From NCBI GenBank assembly GCA_030636765.1, contig DAOVWI010000054.1:1-12681 (forward strand): a stretch of 12,681 nucleotides of DNA, given 5' to 3'. Numbering within the stretch: the stretch's first letter is position 1; each line of letters begins with the position of its first letter. A program made the position numbers and the translations under genes. Source of the DNA: Gemmatimonadales bacterium (lineage in GTDB: Bacteria > Gemmatimonadota > Gemmatimonadetes > Palauibacterales > Palauibacteraceae). Of the stretch, positions 6,351 to 12,681 are shown piece after piece. The notes under the pieces were generated by a model. The model had not been told where the DNA came from and did no database searches. It was given only the letters and a program-made list of their open reading frames with translations.

Positions 6351-7318
6351 GGCGAGGCCTTCAGGCGGGCGTGGGCCGCCCGTTCGCTGCCCCTCCGCCC
6401 GATCGAGTCCGCGGAGCGACGACCGGCCCGATCGAGGAAGATCTCGCGCAGCGATGGCTCCACCAACGCGAAGTGTCGGACAGCAACGCCCGCCGCTACG
6501 GCGGCGCGGAGGAGTTCCTGAGGATCTGCGCCATCGGCCAGACGCACCTCGAAGTAGTTTCCGTGATCGCTGATCCGAACCACGAACGGCAACTCCCGCA
6601 GGAAGTTGGCGTCCCCGTCCACGCCGAGCGCGACCTCGCGGCGGCCGGCCGACGCCTTGATTTCGACCACACGGCCGTCGAGTACCTTGCGCGCCCCCGC
6701 GATCATGCAAACCCGGTCGCACAGGCGCTCGGCGTCCTCGATGAGGTGTGTCGAGAAGAGGACGGTGGCCCCCTCTCTCGATCGCTCCAGAATGATTTCC
6801 TTGAGGAGGTCGACATTGAGGGGGTCGAGGCCGCTGAACGGCTCGTCGAGGATCAGGAGGTCCGGCCGGTGAAGCACGGTGGAAAGGAACTGGACCTTCT
6901 GCTGCATGCCCTTGGACAGCGTCTCGACGGCGTCATCCGCCCGGTCGATCAGCTCCATGCGCTCGAGCCAACGCTCCGCCTCGCGGCGGGCCGCGTCTCG
7001 GCGCATTCCTTTGAGCACGCCGAGGAAGGCCAGCTGATCGGCCACTCGCATCTTCTGGTACAGTCCACGTTCCTCGGGCAGGTAGCCGACCCGCGCGCGG
7101 ACCGCGTCGTCCACCGGTGATCCGAGTAGCTCGACCTCGCCGCAGTCCGGTCCGATGATGTCGAGCATGATCCGAATGGCGGTTGTCTTCCCGGCCCCGT
7201 TGGGCCCAAGCAATCCGTAGATCGAACCTCGAGGCACGTGGAGATCCAGGCCGTCGACAGCCTTCTGCTCGCCGAACGACTTGCTCACACCCTGGAGTCG
7301 GATCGCCATCTCGGTCAC
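6347..7318 (-). CDS. ABC exporter ATP-binding protein (NatA-like, with DUF4162-type C-terminus)
   Basis: From the GTG at 7318 the product is 323 residues. GAGG 5 nt upstream of this GTG favours it over an ATG at 7309 (320 aa) and a distant GTG at 7405 (352 aa), whose extra residues do not look like the family. Walker A GPNGAGKT is at about 38-45, and the Q-loop region YLPEERGLYQ follows. The signature is LSKGMQQKV, the variant usual in drug/Na+ exporters. Walker B is LLILDEPFSGLDP and the H-loop is STHLIEDAE. The last 90 or so residues match the accessory DUF4162-like domain, ending LREIFLDRAG, with a polar Arg-rich tail. It powers the adjacent ABC-2 permease, to which it is coupled by GTGA. 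It is the only ATPase in the operon; whether it also serves tupB is doubtful, because the permease classes differ. Confidence 0.9.
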   Translation of the reverse strand: MTEMAIRLQGVSKSFGEQKAVDGLDLHVPRGSIYGLLGPNGAGKTTAIRIMLDIIGPDCGEVELLGSPVDDAVRARVGYLPEERGLYQKMRVADQLAFLGVLKGMRRDAARREAERWLERMELIDRADDAVETLSKGMQQKVQFLSTVLHRPDLLILDEPFSGLDPLNVDLLKEIILERSREGATVLFSTHLIEDAERLCDRVCMIAGARKVLDGRVVEIKASAGRREVALGVDGDANFLRELPFVVRISDHGNYFEVRLADGADPQELLRAAVAAGVAVRHFALVEPSLREIFLDRAGRRSADSIGRRGSERAAHARLKASP

Positions 7319-7382
7319 GGGAACCTCGGCGAGAGCGGTCGCACGTGGCGCGGGTACCGCTGTTCCCGGCAGAGTACCTTCG

Positions 7383-7394
7383 TGTATATTAAGA
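7383..7394. promoter_or_regulatory. AT-rich island, candidate promoter element between divergent genes
   Basis: TGTATATTAAGA stands out in GC-rich DNA between the ABC operon start (7318) and the abrB-like ATG (7495). TATATT could be a -10 for the + strand, or TAATAT for the - strand. No convincing -35 is seen at either spacing. If it drives the - strand operon, the long GTG 7405 start of the ATPase is excluded. Confidence 0.3.
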
Positions 7395-7494
7395 GTTTGC
7401 GGCACATATCGGTGCGTGGCTCGGTGTTCGCGCCGGTTCGCCGGCGACCTGTTCGGGCGCCTCGATACAAGCGGACATCTCCGGGAGAGGGCAG

Positions 7495-7680
7495 ATGGCC
7501 ATCTATCGTGTGATGTACTATTCCACGGTGACAGTGGGCAGTGGCGGACGAATCACGATCCCGCAGGAGATGCGCGACGACATGAAGCTCCAGGATGGAG
7601 CGGCGCTCACCGTGCGACTGGAGGAGAGCGAAACCGGCCAGCGCCAGCTCACGCTCTGGAAGTCGCAAGGGGAAAGCTAG
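7495..7680 (+). CDS. AbrB/MazE-fold DNA-binding protein
   Basis: The gene encodes 61 residues. GGGAGAGG ends 4 nt before the ATG. Residues 10-40 are the SpoVT-AbrB swapped-hairpin domain: STVTVGSGGRITIPQEMRDD, then LQDGAALTVRLEE. These proteins dimerise and bind DNA as transition-state regulators or as antitoxins. No PIN or MazF-type toxin gene follows. The next gene is a convergent methyltransferase, so a free-standing regulator is more likely than an antitoxin. It is divergent from the ABC/tup operon and shares its 176-bp upstream region, which makes that operon and its own gene the natural targets. This is inference from position. An ATG at 7513 is an alternative start but lacks the ribosome-binding site. 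Confidence 0.82.
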   Translation: MAIYRVMYYSTVTVGSGGRITIPQEMRDDMKLQDGAALTVRLEESETGQRQLTLWKSQGES

Positions 7681-7709
7681 AAGGCCGTATGGCGTCAACA
7701 GGCTTCTAG
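7677..7709. terminator. Hairpin spanning the stop codons of both convergent genes
   Basis: CTAGAAG (7677-7683) pairs with CTTCTAG (7703-7709), with a further GG/CC pairing past a bulged G. The left arm contains the AbrB-like gene's TAG (7678-7680). The right arm contains the methyltransferase stop (7706-7708 on the - strand). The two genes end 25 bp apart, so this hairpin is the only room for a two-way terminator. No T-tract follows it. Confidence 0.45.
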
Positions 7710-8551
7710 GAAGCGGACGCGAGAGTCGGACGCTCGCCGAAGTTGATCGCCATCGTACCGAACAGAAGCTCCAGAAAACCGCAGCGGACGAATCCCGTTC
7801 CCTGCATCAATCCGATCAACTCCCGCTGCGCGGGATACCGTCGCAGCGATTCCGGGATGTATAGATACGCTTCCACATCCCGGTGAAGCAGCCATCCGAC
7901 CGCCGTCGTGGACGCCTCCAGGTAACGATAATAGAGCCTCCGAAGCACCGGCGATCCGGGCTTGCCGAAATCCAGCGACAACAGACGGCCACCTGGCCTC
8001 AAGCAGCGGAGGATCTCCCCGAGCCCGGCCGAGAGGTCGGCGAAGTTACGCAGGCCGTATCCGATCAGGACGCGATCGAAACTGGCGTCGGGAAAGGGAA
8101 GATCGAGGGCATCGCCGCTGATCCAGTGGATCGAGGCGGCGCCCGGCCGCTTGCGCCCCACACGCATCATCTCGGGAGTGAAGTCAGCGGCGACAACGCT
8201 TGCCATGGGAGTCGCGCTTGCCGTTCCGGTCGCTCCAAGGGCCAGATCTCCCGTGCCGGCCGCCAGGTCGAGAACGCGAAGGCCGCGCTCCAGGCCGGCC
8301 AATTCGAGGAGATAACGCTTCCACCTGCGGTGCAGGCCGAGTGACATCACGTCGTTCGTGAGGTTGTACCGGCGGGCAACTCGTCCGAACAGGCTTCGCA
8401 CGTACTCTGGCTGGTTGCCCGGGTCGGTGATCTCGGCGCGAATGCGCTCCTTGCGTGTCGTCTCGCCTTCCTCGTGGTGCAGGCAGCGACTAGCTGCTGG
8501 TGGCCTTCCATCTCGATCGCCCTCGGACGCGCAATCTCGATCCGCCCGCAA
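7706..8551 (-). CDS. ubiE: UbiE/MenG-type quinone C-methyltransferase
   Basis: The gene encodes up to 281 residues. It is a class I SAM methyltransferase that makes menaquinone from demethylmenaquinone, or the matching ubiquinone step. Residues 50-79 (YVRSLFGRVARRYN, then NDVMSLGLHRRWKR) are the UbiE N-terminal signature. Motif I is VLDLAAGTGD (93-102) and the acidic loop is AADFTPEMM. Later come DALDLPFPDASFD, YGLRNFADL and LRPGGRLLSLDFGKP. The second UbiE signature near the C-terminus reads YLYIPESLRRYPAQ. The C-terminus is complete. The start is uncertain: in frame there is only a TTG at 8551, without a Shine-Dalgarno, and then no ATG, GTG or TTG until the GTG of Val51. A perfect TTGACA on this strand (8561-8556) would put a transcript start inside the longest frame. 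Acts at the inner membrane in quinone synthesis. Confidence 0.9.
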   Translation of the reverse strand: MRADRDCASEGDRDGRPPAASRCLHHEEGETTRKERIRAEITDPGNQPEYVRSLFGRVARRYNLTNDVMSLGLHRRWKRYLLELAGLERGLRVLDLAAGTGDLALGATGTASATPMASVVAADFTPEMMRVGRKRPGAASIHWISGDALDLPFPDASFDRVLIGYGLRNFADLSAGLGEILRCLRPGGRLLSLDFGKPGSPVLRRLYYRYLEASTTAVGWLLHRDVEAYLYIPESLRRYPAQRELIGLMQGTGFVRCGFLELLFGTMAINFGERPTLASAS

Positions 8552-8561
8552 ACGGTGTCAA
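8533..8561 (-). promoter_or_regulatory. Candidate sigma-70-type promoter for the quinone methyltransferase
   Basis: On the - strand TTGACA (8561-8556) is followed after 17 nt by GAGATT (8538-8533). The -35 is perfect; the -10 matches at three of six positions. The position, just upstream of the conserved methyltransferase region, is right. It would fall over the TTG at 8551, so both cannot hold. Confidence 0.3.
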
Positions 8562-8663
8562 ACGACGGCGAGCCCAGCCTCGGGGGAGCGGAAGCCGCGC
8601 TCGGTTGGCCCCCGGACCCACCGGCCTTAGCTTGTTGCGCCGCTGATCTGCCCCCGGCGCGAT

Positions 8664-8703
8664 CTTCGACCGAGGCGCTCTCTCGCCTTCGACCGAGGCG
8701 CTC
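8664..8703. repeat. 17-bp direct repeat in the divergent intergenic region
   Basis: CTTCGACCGAGGCGCTC occurs exactly at 8664-8680 and at 8687-8703, offset by 23 bp, about two helical turns. It lies in the 200-bp gap between the divergent methyltransferase and DUF2723 genes, about 60 bp before the latter. It could be a paired operator or a small slippage duplication; no family of site is recognised. The rest of the gap shows nothing else I can name. Confidence 0.5.
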
Positions 8704-8752
8704 GGCTCGCTGGAGTCTTTCAGCGACCTGCTGATTCTCTCGACCACGAAGG

Positions 8753-11032
8753 GTGAACCCGGTGGACCGAACCGTGTCGGCGATCGAACATGAGCGGGTG
8801 GGACCGCTACCTGTATGGGGGTGGTCGATCGCCTGCGCCCTGCTGGTGTGGGCGGTCTATGTTTTCACGCTCGCGCCCACAACGGCCTTCTGGGATACCT
8901 CCGAGTACATCGCCACGGCTCATATCCTCGGGATCCCTCATCCACCCGGGAATCCGCTCTTCGTCGTCGTCGGGCGGGTGTGGGAGCTGCTGCTCGGCTG
9001 GACGGGGCTGGGCGTGGCGGCGCGCATCAACCTCCTCAGCGCGACGGTCTCGGCTACCGCTGCGGCGTTCTGGTTCCTGGCCGTGGCCCGGATCTGGGCC
9101 CACTTCGCGGAGCGTCGCCTCGTGGTCGTAGTTGCGGCCTGGGCCAGCGTCTGGGTAGGGGCGACCGCCTTCACCGTATGGAGCCAGTCCAACGTCAACG
9201 CGAAGGTCTACACGGTATCGCTCCTCGTAGTCGCGGTGGTCACCTACCTAGCGATGGTCTGGGAGGATTACGCCGGTACGCCACGCGGCGATCGGATCCT
9301 CATCTTGATCGCTTTCGTGCTCGGCCTGGGCGCGGCGAACCACACGATGTCGCTCCTCCCGCTCGGTGCGCTCGGCCTTTTCGTGCTGTGGCACGATTGG
9401 AAGACGCTGCTCAGGTGGCGGCTCGTGGGCGCCGTGCTCCTCTTCGTGGCGGTCGGCTTCTCCGTACAGGTCTTGTTCGTGCCGATCCGGTCGGCGCAGA
9501 ACCCGATCATCGACGAAGCGGACGCGGAGTGCGAGAGCCTGGTGGCGGCCGTCGCGGCGCCCCTGGAGCTCGTGCCGATCGTGTCGGCCCTTGTTCCGGA
9601 CAGGGCAGTGTGCGAGCCGCTCCGGGCCTCGCTGGCGCGCGAGCAGTACGGCAAGTCGTCGCTGAGCGAGCGCCAATCCCCCCTCTCGGCCCAGGCGGCG
9701 ATGTACTTTCAGTACTTCGATTGGCAGTGGGCGCACACGCTTCCGAGCGGTGTGCGGTGGGTGGCCACGCTGCTCTTCTTCGCCCTGGGCTTGATCGGGC
9801 TGACCCGCCACTGGAGCGGCGATCGCGACAGCTTCGTCTTCTTCTTCGCCCTTCTGGCCACGCTCACGGTCGGGCTGATCATCTACCTGAACTTCAAGTA
9901 TGGCTTCTCGCTCTATCCCGACGTCCCCATCGATTTCCACGAGGTTCGCGAGCGTGACTACTTCTACATCCTGAGCTTCTACGTGTGGGGCCTGTACGCC
10001 GGGATGGGCGTCGCCACGCTGTGGGAGCGGACCGCGCGCAGTGTGAAGGGTGGCGGGGCCGGCTACGGGGTGGCGGCGCCTGTGCTCGGCATCGCCCTGA
10101 TCCCGCTGCTGTTCAACTTCTCGCTGGCGGATCGGCGCGGAGACTACTCCGCCCGCGACTGGGCGTACAACGTCCTTCAGTCCGTCGAGCCGTACGGGGT
10201 TCTCTTCACCAACGGCGACAACGACACGTTCCCCCTCTGGTATCTGCAGGAGGTCGAGGGCATCCGGAGAGACGTGACGGTCATCGTCCACTCGTATCTC
10301 GGGACCTCGTGGTATCCCAAGCAGCTCCGCGAGCTGACCAGGCCGTGCTCCGAGGGCGAGGATCCGCTTGCAACGCCCACCGTGATCGTCTGCCAGCGGC
10401 CGTTCGAGCCGCAGAAGGCGACGTCGCCGTACCGCGATCTCCAGGTCACGCCCCCGGTCCGTCCGATCCTCTCGTTGACCGACGAGGAGATCGACGGGCT
10501 TCCCGTTCTCCCGTTCGTCGTTCCAAACGATACGACGCTGCAGATCACCCGCTGGGTGACCGGCCGCCTGCGGGCGGGCTCGGCCATCTACTATCCGGAC
10601 CTGCTCGTGTACACGATCATCCGGGAATCGCTCGACGACCGGCCGGTGTACTTTGCTGCTACGGCGCCGCCCGTGTATGACCGGTGGGGCCTGCAGCCTC
10701 ACATGCTCCGGCAGGGCCTAGCGCACAAGCTGGTGAACGGGATCCTGGAGGACACCGCGGACACCGTACGGCTTCAGGACGCCTTCGATGTCCGATGGGT
10801 CGATGTGGGGCGGACCCAGCAGCTGCTCTGGGACGTCTATCAGATCGATTACTTGCTGGGATGGGAACTGTGGCCGGAAAAATCGACGCGAGCCAGCATT
10901 CCGGCCCAGTACTACCTGGCGTATGCCTCGCTCGGGGAAGCCTACCGCCAGCGTGACAAGCCCGAGCAGGCGGACGAGAACTACCGGCGGGCGGAGAGCC
11001 TCCTCCGGCTCTCGGATGCCTTGGGCCCCTGA
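8753..11032 (+). CDS. DUF2723 multi-pass membrane protein, predicted GT-C glycosyltransferase, with a C-terminal TPR-like segment
   Basis: The gene encodes 759 residues from GTG 8753. GTG 8762 is an alternative that gives AAGGG (8749-8753) a better 8-nt spacing. After TM1 (about 22-40) comes the DUF2723 signature FWDTSEYIATAHILG (46-60), then HPPGNPLF. The acidic residues D48 and E51 in this first external loop occupy the place of the catalytic acid in GT-C enzymes such as protein O-mannosyltransferases. About ten hydrophobic segments follow up to about residue 465. A soluble C-terminal domain comes next, with GVLFTNGDNDTFPLWYLQ and EGIRRDVTVI, typical of large DUF2723 proteins in Bacteroidota and Gemmatimonadota. 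Residues about 720-750 (YYLAYASLGEAYRQRDKPEQ) look like one TPR unit. Sugar transfer from a lipid-linked donor to an extracytoplasmic acceptor is inferred from fold. The gene is monocistronic. Confidence 0.88.
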   Translation: MNPVDRTVSAIEHERVGPLPVWGWSIACALLVWAVYVFTLAPTTAFWDTSEYIATAHILGIPHPPGNPLFVVVGRVWELLLGWTGLGVAARINLLSATVSATAAAFWFLAVARIWAHFAERRLVVVVAAWASVWVGATAFTVWSQSNVNAKVYTVSLLVVAVVTYLAMVWEDYAGTPRGDRILILIAFVLGLGAANHTMSLLPLGALGLFVLWHDWKTLLRWRLVGAVLLFVAVGFSVQVLFVPIRSAQNPIIDEADAECESLVAAVAAPLELVPIVSALVPDRAVCEPLRASLAREQYGKSSLSERQSPLSAQAAMYFQYFDWQWAHTLPSGVRWVATLLFFALGLIGLTRHWSGDRDSFVFFFALLATLTVGLIIYLNFKYGFSLYPDVPIDFHEVRERDYFYILSFYVWGLYAGMGVATLWERTARSVKGGGAGYGVAAPVLGIALIPLLFNFSLADRRGDYSARDWAYNVLQSVEPYGVLFTNGDNDTFPLWYLQEVEGIRRDVTVIVHSYLGTSWYPKQLRELTRPCSEGEDPLATPTVIVCQRPFEPQKATSPYRDLQVTPPVRPILSLTDEEIDGLPVLPFVVPNDTTLQITRWVTGRLRAGSAIYYPDLLVYTIIRESLDDRPVYFAATAPPVYDRWGLQPHMLRQGLAHKLVNGILEDTADTVRLQDAFDVRWVDVGRTQQLLWDVYQIDYLLGWELWPEKSTRASIPAQYYLAYASLGEAYRQRDKPEQADENYRRAESLLRLSDALGP

Positions 11033-11033
11033 T

Positions 11034-11059
11034 GGCTTGCCCGAGTAGTGGGGCAAGCC
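11034..11059. terminator. Perfect 9-bp hairpin between convergent genes
   Basis: GGCTTGCCC (11034-11042) pairs exactly with GGGCAAGCC (11051-11059) around an 8-nt loop. It starts 1 bp after the DUF2723 stop and ends 13 bp before the convergent gene's stop. A two-way terminator is the likely role, although neither side carries a T-tract. Confidence 0.6.
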
Positions 11060-11072
11060 GCGTTGCGGCCCG

Positions 11073-11936
11073 CTAGGATTCGATCAGAAGGGCCGAAGAC
11101 TCTCCATTTCCGTGGACCGAGAAGGAGCTGCCGAGGCTCGGGACGGTCATGATCATCGTGAAGTCCTGCGCGCCGCTCGCGCTGAGGAAGTGACCGTTGG
11201 TCACGTCGAACCGAACGTTGTCGGCCCGGGAGCCGGTCACCGCCACGCTCAGGCTGGAGGACGCCCCCGCCTCCGGCTCGAACTCGTACGTCGTCTCGAC
11301 GAGCAGATCCGCGATCGTGGCCGAACCGGACCTGCTCAGCCGCACCAGCGAAATGTCGTTGATGAGGACGAGGAAGCCGGGGGCCGCCATTCCCATGTCG
11401 GCCGCGCGGATCCGAAGCGTATCCCTCCACCGGTCACCCACCGCTACCGGGCGGCCGGGGAGGGTCGGGAAGCCGGCCTGGCGCAGAGCGGAACGGACCT
11501 GGGCACTCGCCTCCGGACTCTGGCCCTCGATCTGAATGTCGATCGGTTCGCCCTGGCTGGTAAACGCGGTTCGAAAGCTCTGCCCGGCCAGATCCTCCGA
11601 AACGTTCGGGAGCATCTCCCTTCCATCCTCCGAGCGGAGGCTGAAGTTCGCTTCCCTCACGGTGGCATCGAAGTAGAGCGTGTCGCCCCGCACGTCCGTG
11701 GTGGTCTGCTGAACGACCATCAGGGACTCCAGCCGCTGGCTGCCGCCGAGCACCGGCGGAACCGCGATGTCCAGGTGAATCTCGAACCGATAGCTGAGAG
11801 ATTCCCCGATCGGTGAGTCCAGCCTCAACAAGACCTGCTCCTGCGCGAGCACGATGCTCGGCGCCATCGTGAGCGCGATCAGCGCCCACAGCGCCCGGGT
11901 GATCCAGCTGCTCCGGGTGGTGGCGGTTCGGCACAT
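11073..11936 (-). CDS. Secreted beta-rich protein of unknown function
   Basis: From the ATG at 11936 the product is 287 residues. GGAGGG lies 11 nt upstream, and the N-terminus then reads as a normal signal peptide: a basic and polar start, a hydrophobic core (ALWALIALTM), and a cleavage site after SIVLA, before QEQ. The frame is open to an ATG at 12020, but the extra 28 residues would bury the signal peptide, so I prefer the shorter form. The mature part has alternating strands without Cys: YRFEIHLDIAV, then a segment about VQQTTTDVRGDTLYFDATV. A GDRWRDTLRIR turn follows, and it ends with strands such as FDVTNGHFLSASG. This looks like a periplasmic beta-barrel or cradle-type fold, somewhat like DUF6263-type proteins; that link is a guess. 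It is downstream of, and co-directional with, an S9 peptidase, with a gap of 134 bp. Confidence 0.75.
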   Translation of the reverse strand: MCRTATTRSSWITRALWALIALTMAPSIVLAQEQVLLRLDSPIGESLSYRFEIHLDIAVPPVLGGSQRLESLMVVQQTTTDVRGDTLYFDATVREANFSLRSEDGREMLPNVSEDLAGQSFRTAFTSQGEPIDIQIEGQSPEASAQVRSALRQAGFPTLPGRPVAVGDRWRDTLRIRAADMGMAAPGFLVLINDISLVRLSRSGSATIADLLVETTYEFEPEAGASSSLSVAVTGSRADNVRFDVTNGHFLSASGAQDFTMIMTVPSLGSSFSVHGNGESSALLIES

Positions 11937-12070
11937 CGGCTGCGGGTCCCTCCAGCTCTTACGTCCCCGGACAACGGATCCAGCGCGGGATCCGATGATC
12001 GCTTTCGTGAGGCCGGTCATACCGTCAACTCCGCCCGTTGTGCCTTCGAGCAGGGTTCTTCAGCGACCTG

Positions 12071-12681
12071 CTAACGCCCCTCCTCCGCCGCCACCGGCAG
12101 CGTCAGTTCGTTCACGTCTACGGTGAGCTCTACGAGCTTGGCCTCGATCTCCGGCGGAACGCTCTTCTGAACGCGACCGCCGAGGCATTCGCCGAAGAAC
12201 GTCTCCATGGATCGATAGAGCGCCATACGGTTGTCGGCGTTCGAGAAGCCGTGACCCTCGTTCTCGGCCACCAGGTACTTGACCTCGATCCCCCGATCCC
12301 GGAGCGCGATCGCCATCTGATCGGCCTCCAGCTTCGTCACCCTCGGATCGTTCGCGCCCTGCACGATGAGCAGGGGATCCTCGATCCGGTCGACCCGGAA
12401 GAGCGGAGAGCGGTTCTTCATGTCCTCGCGGTCCGCCTCGACCGCCGGGTCGCCCACGAACCGGTAGAAGGTGCCCTCGAGGAACGGACGCCAGTACGGC
12501 GGAAACGACTCGATCAGCGTGATGAGCGAGGACGGGCCCACGTAGTCGACGCCGCACGCGAACACCTCCGGCGTGAACGTCAGGCCCACCAGGGTGGCGT
12601 ATCCGCCGTACGACCCGCCGTAGATGCCGATCCGCTCCGGATCTGCGATCCCCTGGTCGATCGCCCACCGCACGCCGTCGA
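12071..12681 (-). CDS. S9 family (prolyl oligopeptidase-type) serine peptidase, C-terminal part truncated by window edge
   Basis: The frame is open to the right edge; only about the last 203 residues are present, so the beta-propeller is off-window. The catalytic alpha/beta-hydrolase domain is clear. The nucleophile elbow is YGGSYGGY (Ser codon 12611-12613). The acid is the Asp in VQGANDPRV, 88 residues later, and the His is in ENEGHGF, 32 residues after that. Order and spacing fit the DPP IV/acylaminoacyl peptidase group. After the His there are about 60 residues, including SVPPEIEAKLVELTVDV, an extended tail seen in S9 peptidases of Gemmatimonadota-like genomes. It would cleave oligopeptides, probably outside the cytoplasm, but the signal peptide is not visible. 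The next gene downstream is the secreted beta-rich protein. Confidence 0.9.
   Translation of the reverse strand, partial: DGVRWAIDQGIADPERIGIYGGSYGGYATLVGLTFTPEVFACGVDYVGPSSLITLIESFPPYWRPFLEGTFYRFVGDPAVEADREDMKNRSPLFRVDRIEDPLLIVQGANDPRVTKLEADQMAIALRDRGIEVKYLVAENEGHGFSNADNRMALYRSMETFFGECLGGRVQKSVPPEIEAKLVELTVDVNELTLPVAAEEGR

Noticed and set aside
6347..7405. Longer 352-aa form of the ABC ATPase starting at GTG 7405
   Set aside because: The added N-terminal residues do not look like the family and cross an AT-rich likely promoter; GTG 7318 has GAGG at 5 nt.
7495..7680. AbrB-type gene as the antitoxin of a toxin-antitoxin pair
   Set aside because: No PIN, MazF or other small toxin-like gene is adjacent on the same strand; the next gene is a convergent metabolic enzyme.
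9248..10702. A 484-codon open frame on the - strand inside the DUF2723 gene
   Set aside because: Low-information Arg/Asp/His-rich translation; the + strand carries the recognisable family signature.
8717..12074. The 14-mer TTCAGCGACCTGCT occurring near 8719 and near 12060
   Set aside because: A match of that length is expected about once by chance in a window this size, and the flanks differ.

Overview
The window is about 12.7 kb of GC-rich bacterial chromosome. It is densely coded, with many GTG starts and several 4-base GTGA stop/start overlaps. The gene mix is a DUF2723 membrane glycosyltransferase-like protein, an S9 prolyl-oligopeptidase with the extended C-terminal tail, a UbiE/MenG quinone methyltransferase, a NatA/NatB-type exporter and Tup-type tungstate uptake genes. 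That mix resembles Gemmatimonadota or a related soil or marine phylum, but this is an inference from gene content; no rRNA or marker gene confirms it. No tRNA, rRNA, CRISPR array, insertion sequence or phage gene is visible.

Region 1 (1-3391, + strand). A co-directional cluster holds the C-terminal part of an AAA+ ATPase (its Walker A lies off the left edge), a 560-residue four-TM coiled-coil membrane protein, a von Willebrand A lipoprotein with a complete MIDAS motif, and a 23-residue single-TM miniprotein with a good ribosome-binding site. I know no named system with this order. It resembles the general AAA+/VWA pairing (MoxR or RavA-ViaA), but here the VWA partner is predicted to sit outside the cytoplasm, with a membrane protein between the two. 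This is the best candidate for an undescribed system.

Region 2 (3392-7318, - strand). This is a tightly packed operon read right to left: a NatA-like ABC ATPase, a NatB-like ABC-2 permease, a TupA-like tungstate-binding lipoprotein and a TupB-like permease. The first three genes overlap through GTGA. Between tupA and tupB lies a roughly 20-bp repeat in three copies. Each copy carries a GTG, giving two 7-codon mini-ORFs chained by GTGA into tupB. No TupC ATPase is present next to tupB.

Region 3 (7319-8752). A 61-residue AbrB-fold DNA-binding protein is divergent from the ABC operon. It is convergent with a UbiE/MenG methyltransferase, and a hairpin spans both stop codons. The methyltransferase start is unclear.

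Region 4 (8753-12681). A 759-residue DUF2723 protein (+) converges, across a perfect 9-bp hairpin, on a secreted beta-rich protein of unknown function (-). That gene lies downstream of a truncated S9 peptidase (-) that runs off the right edge.
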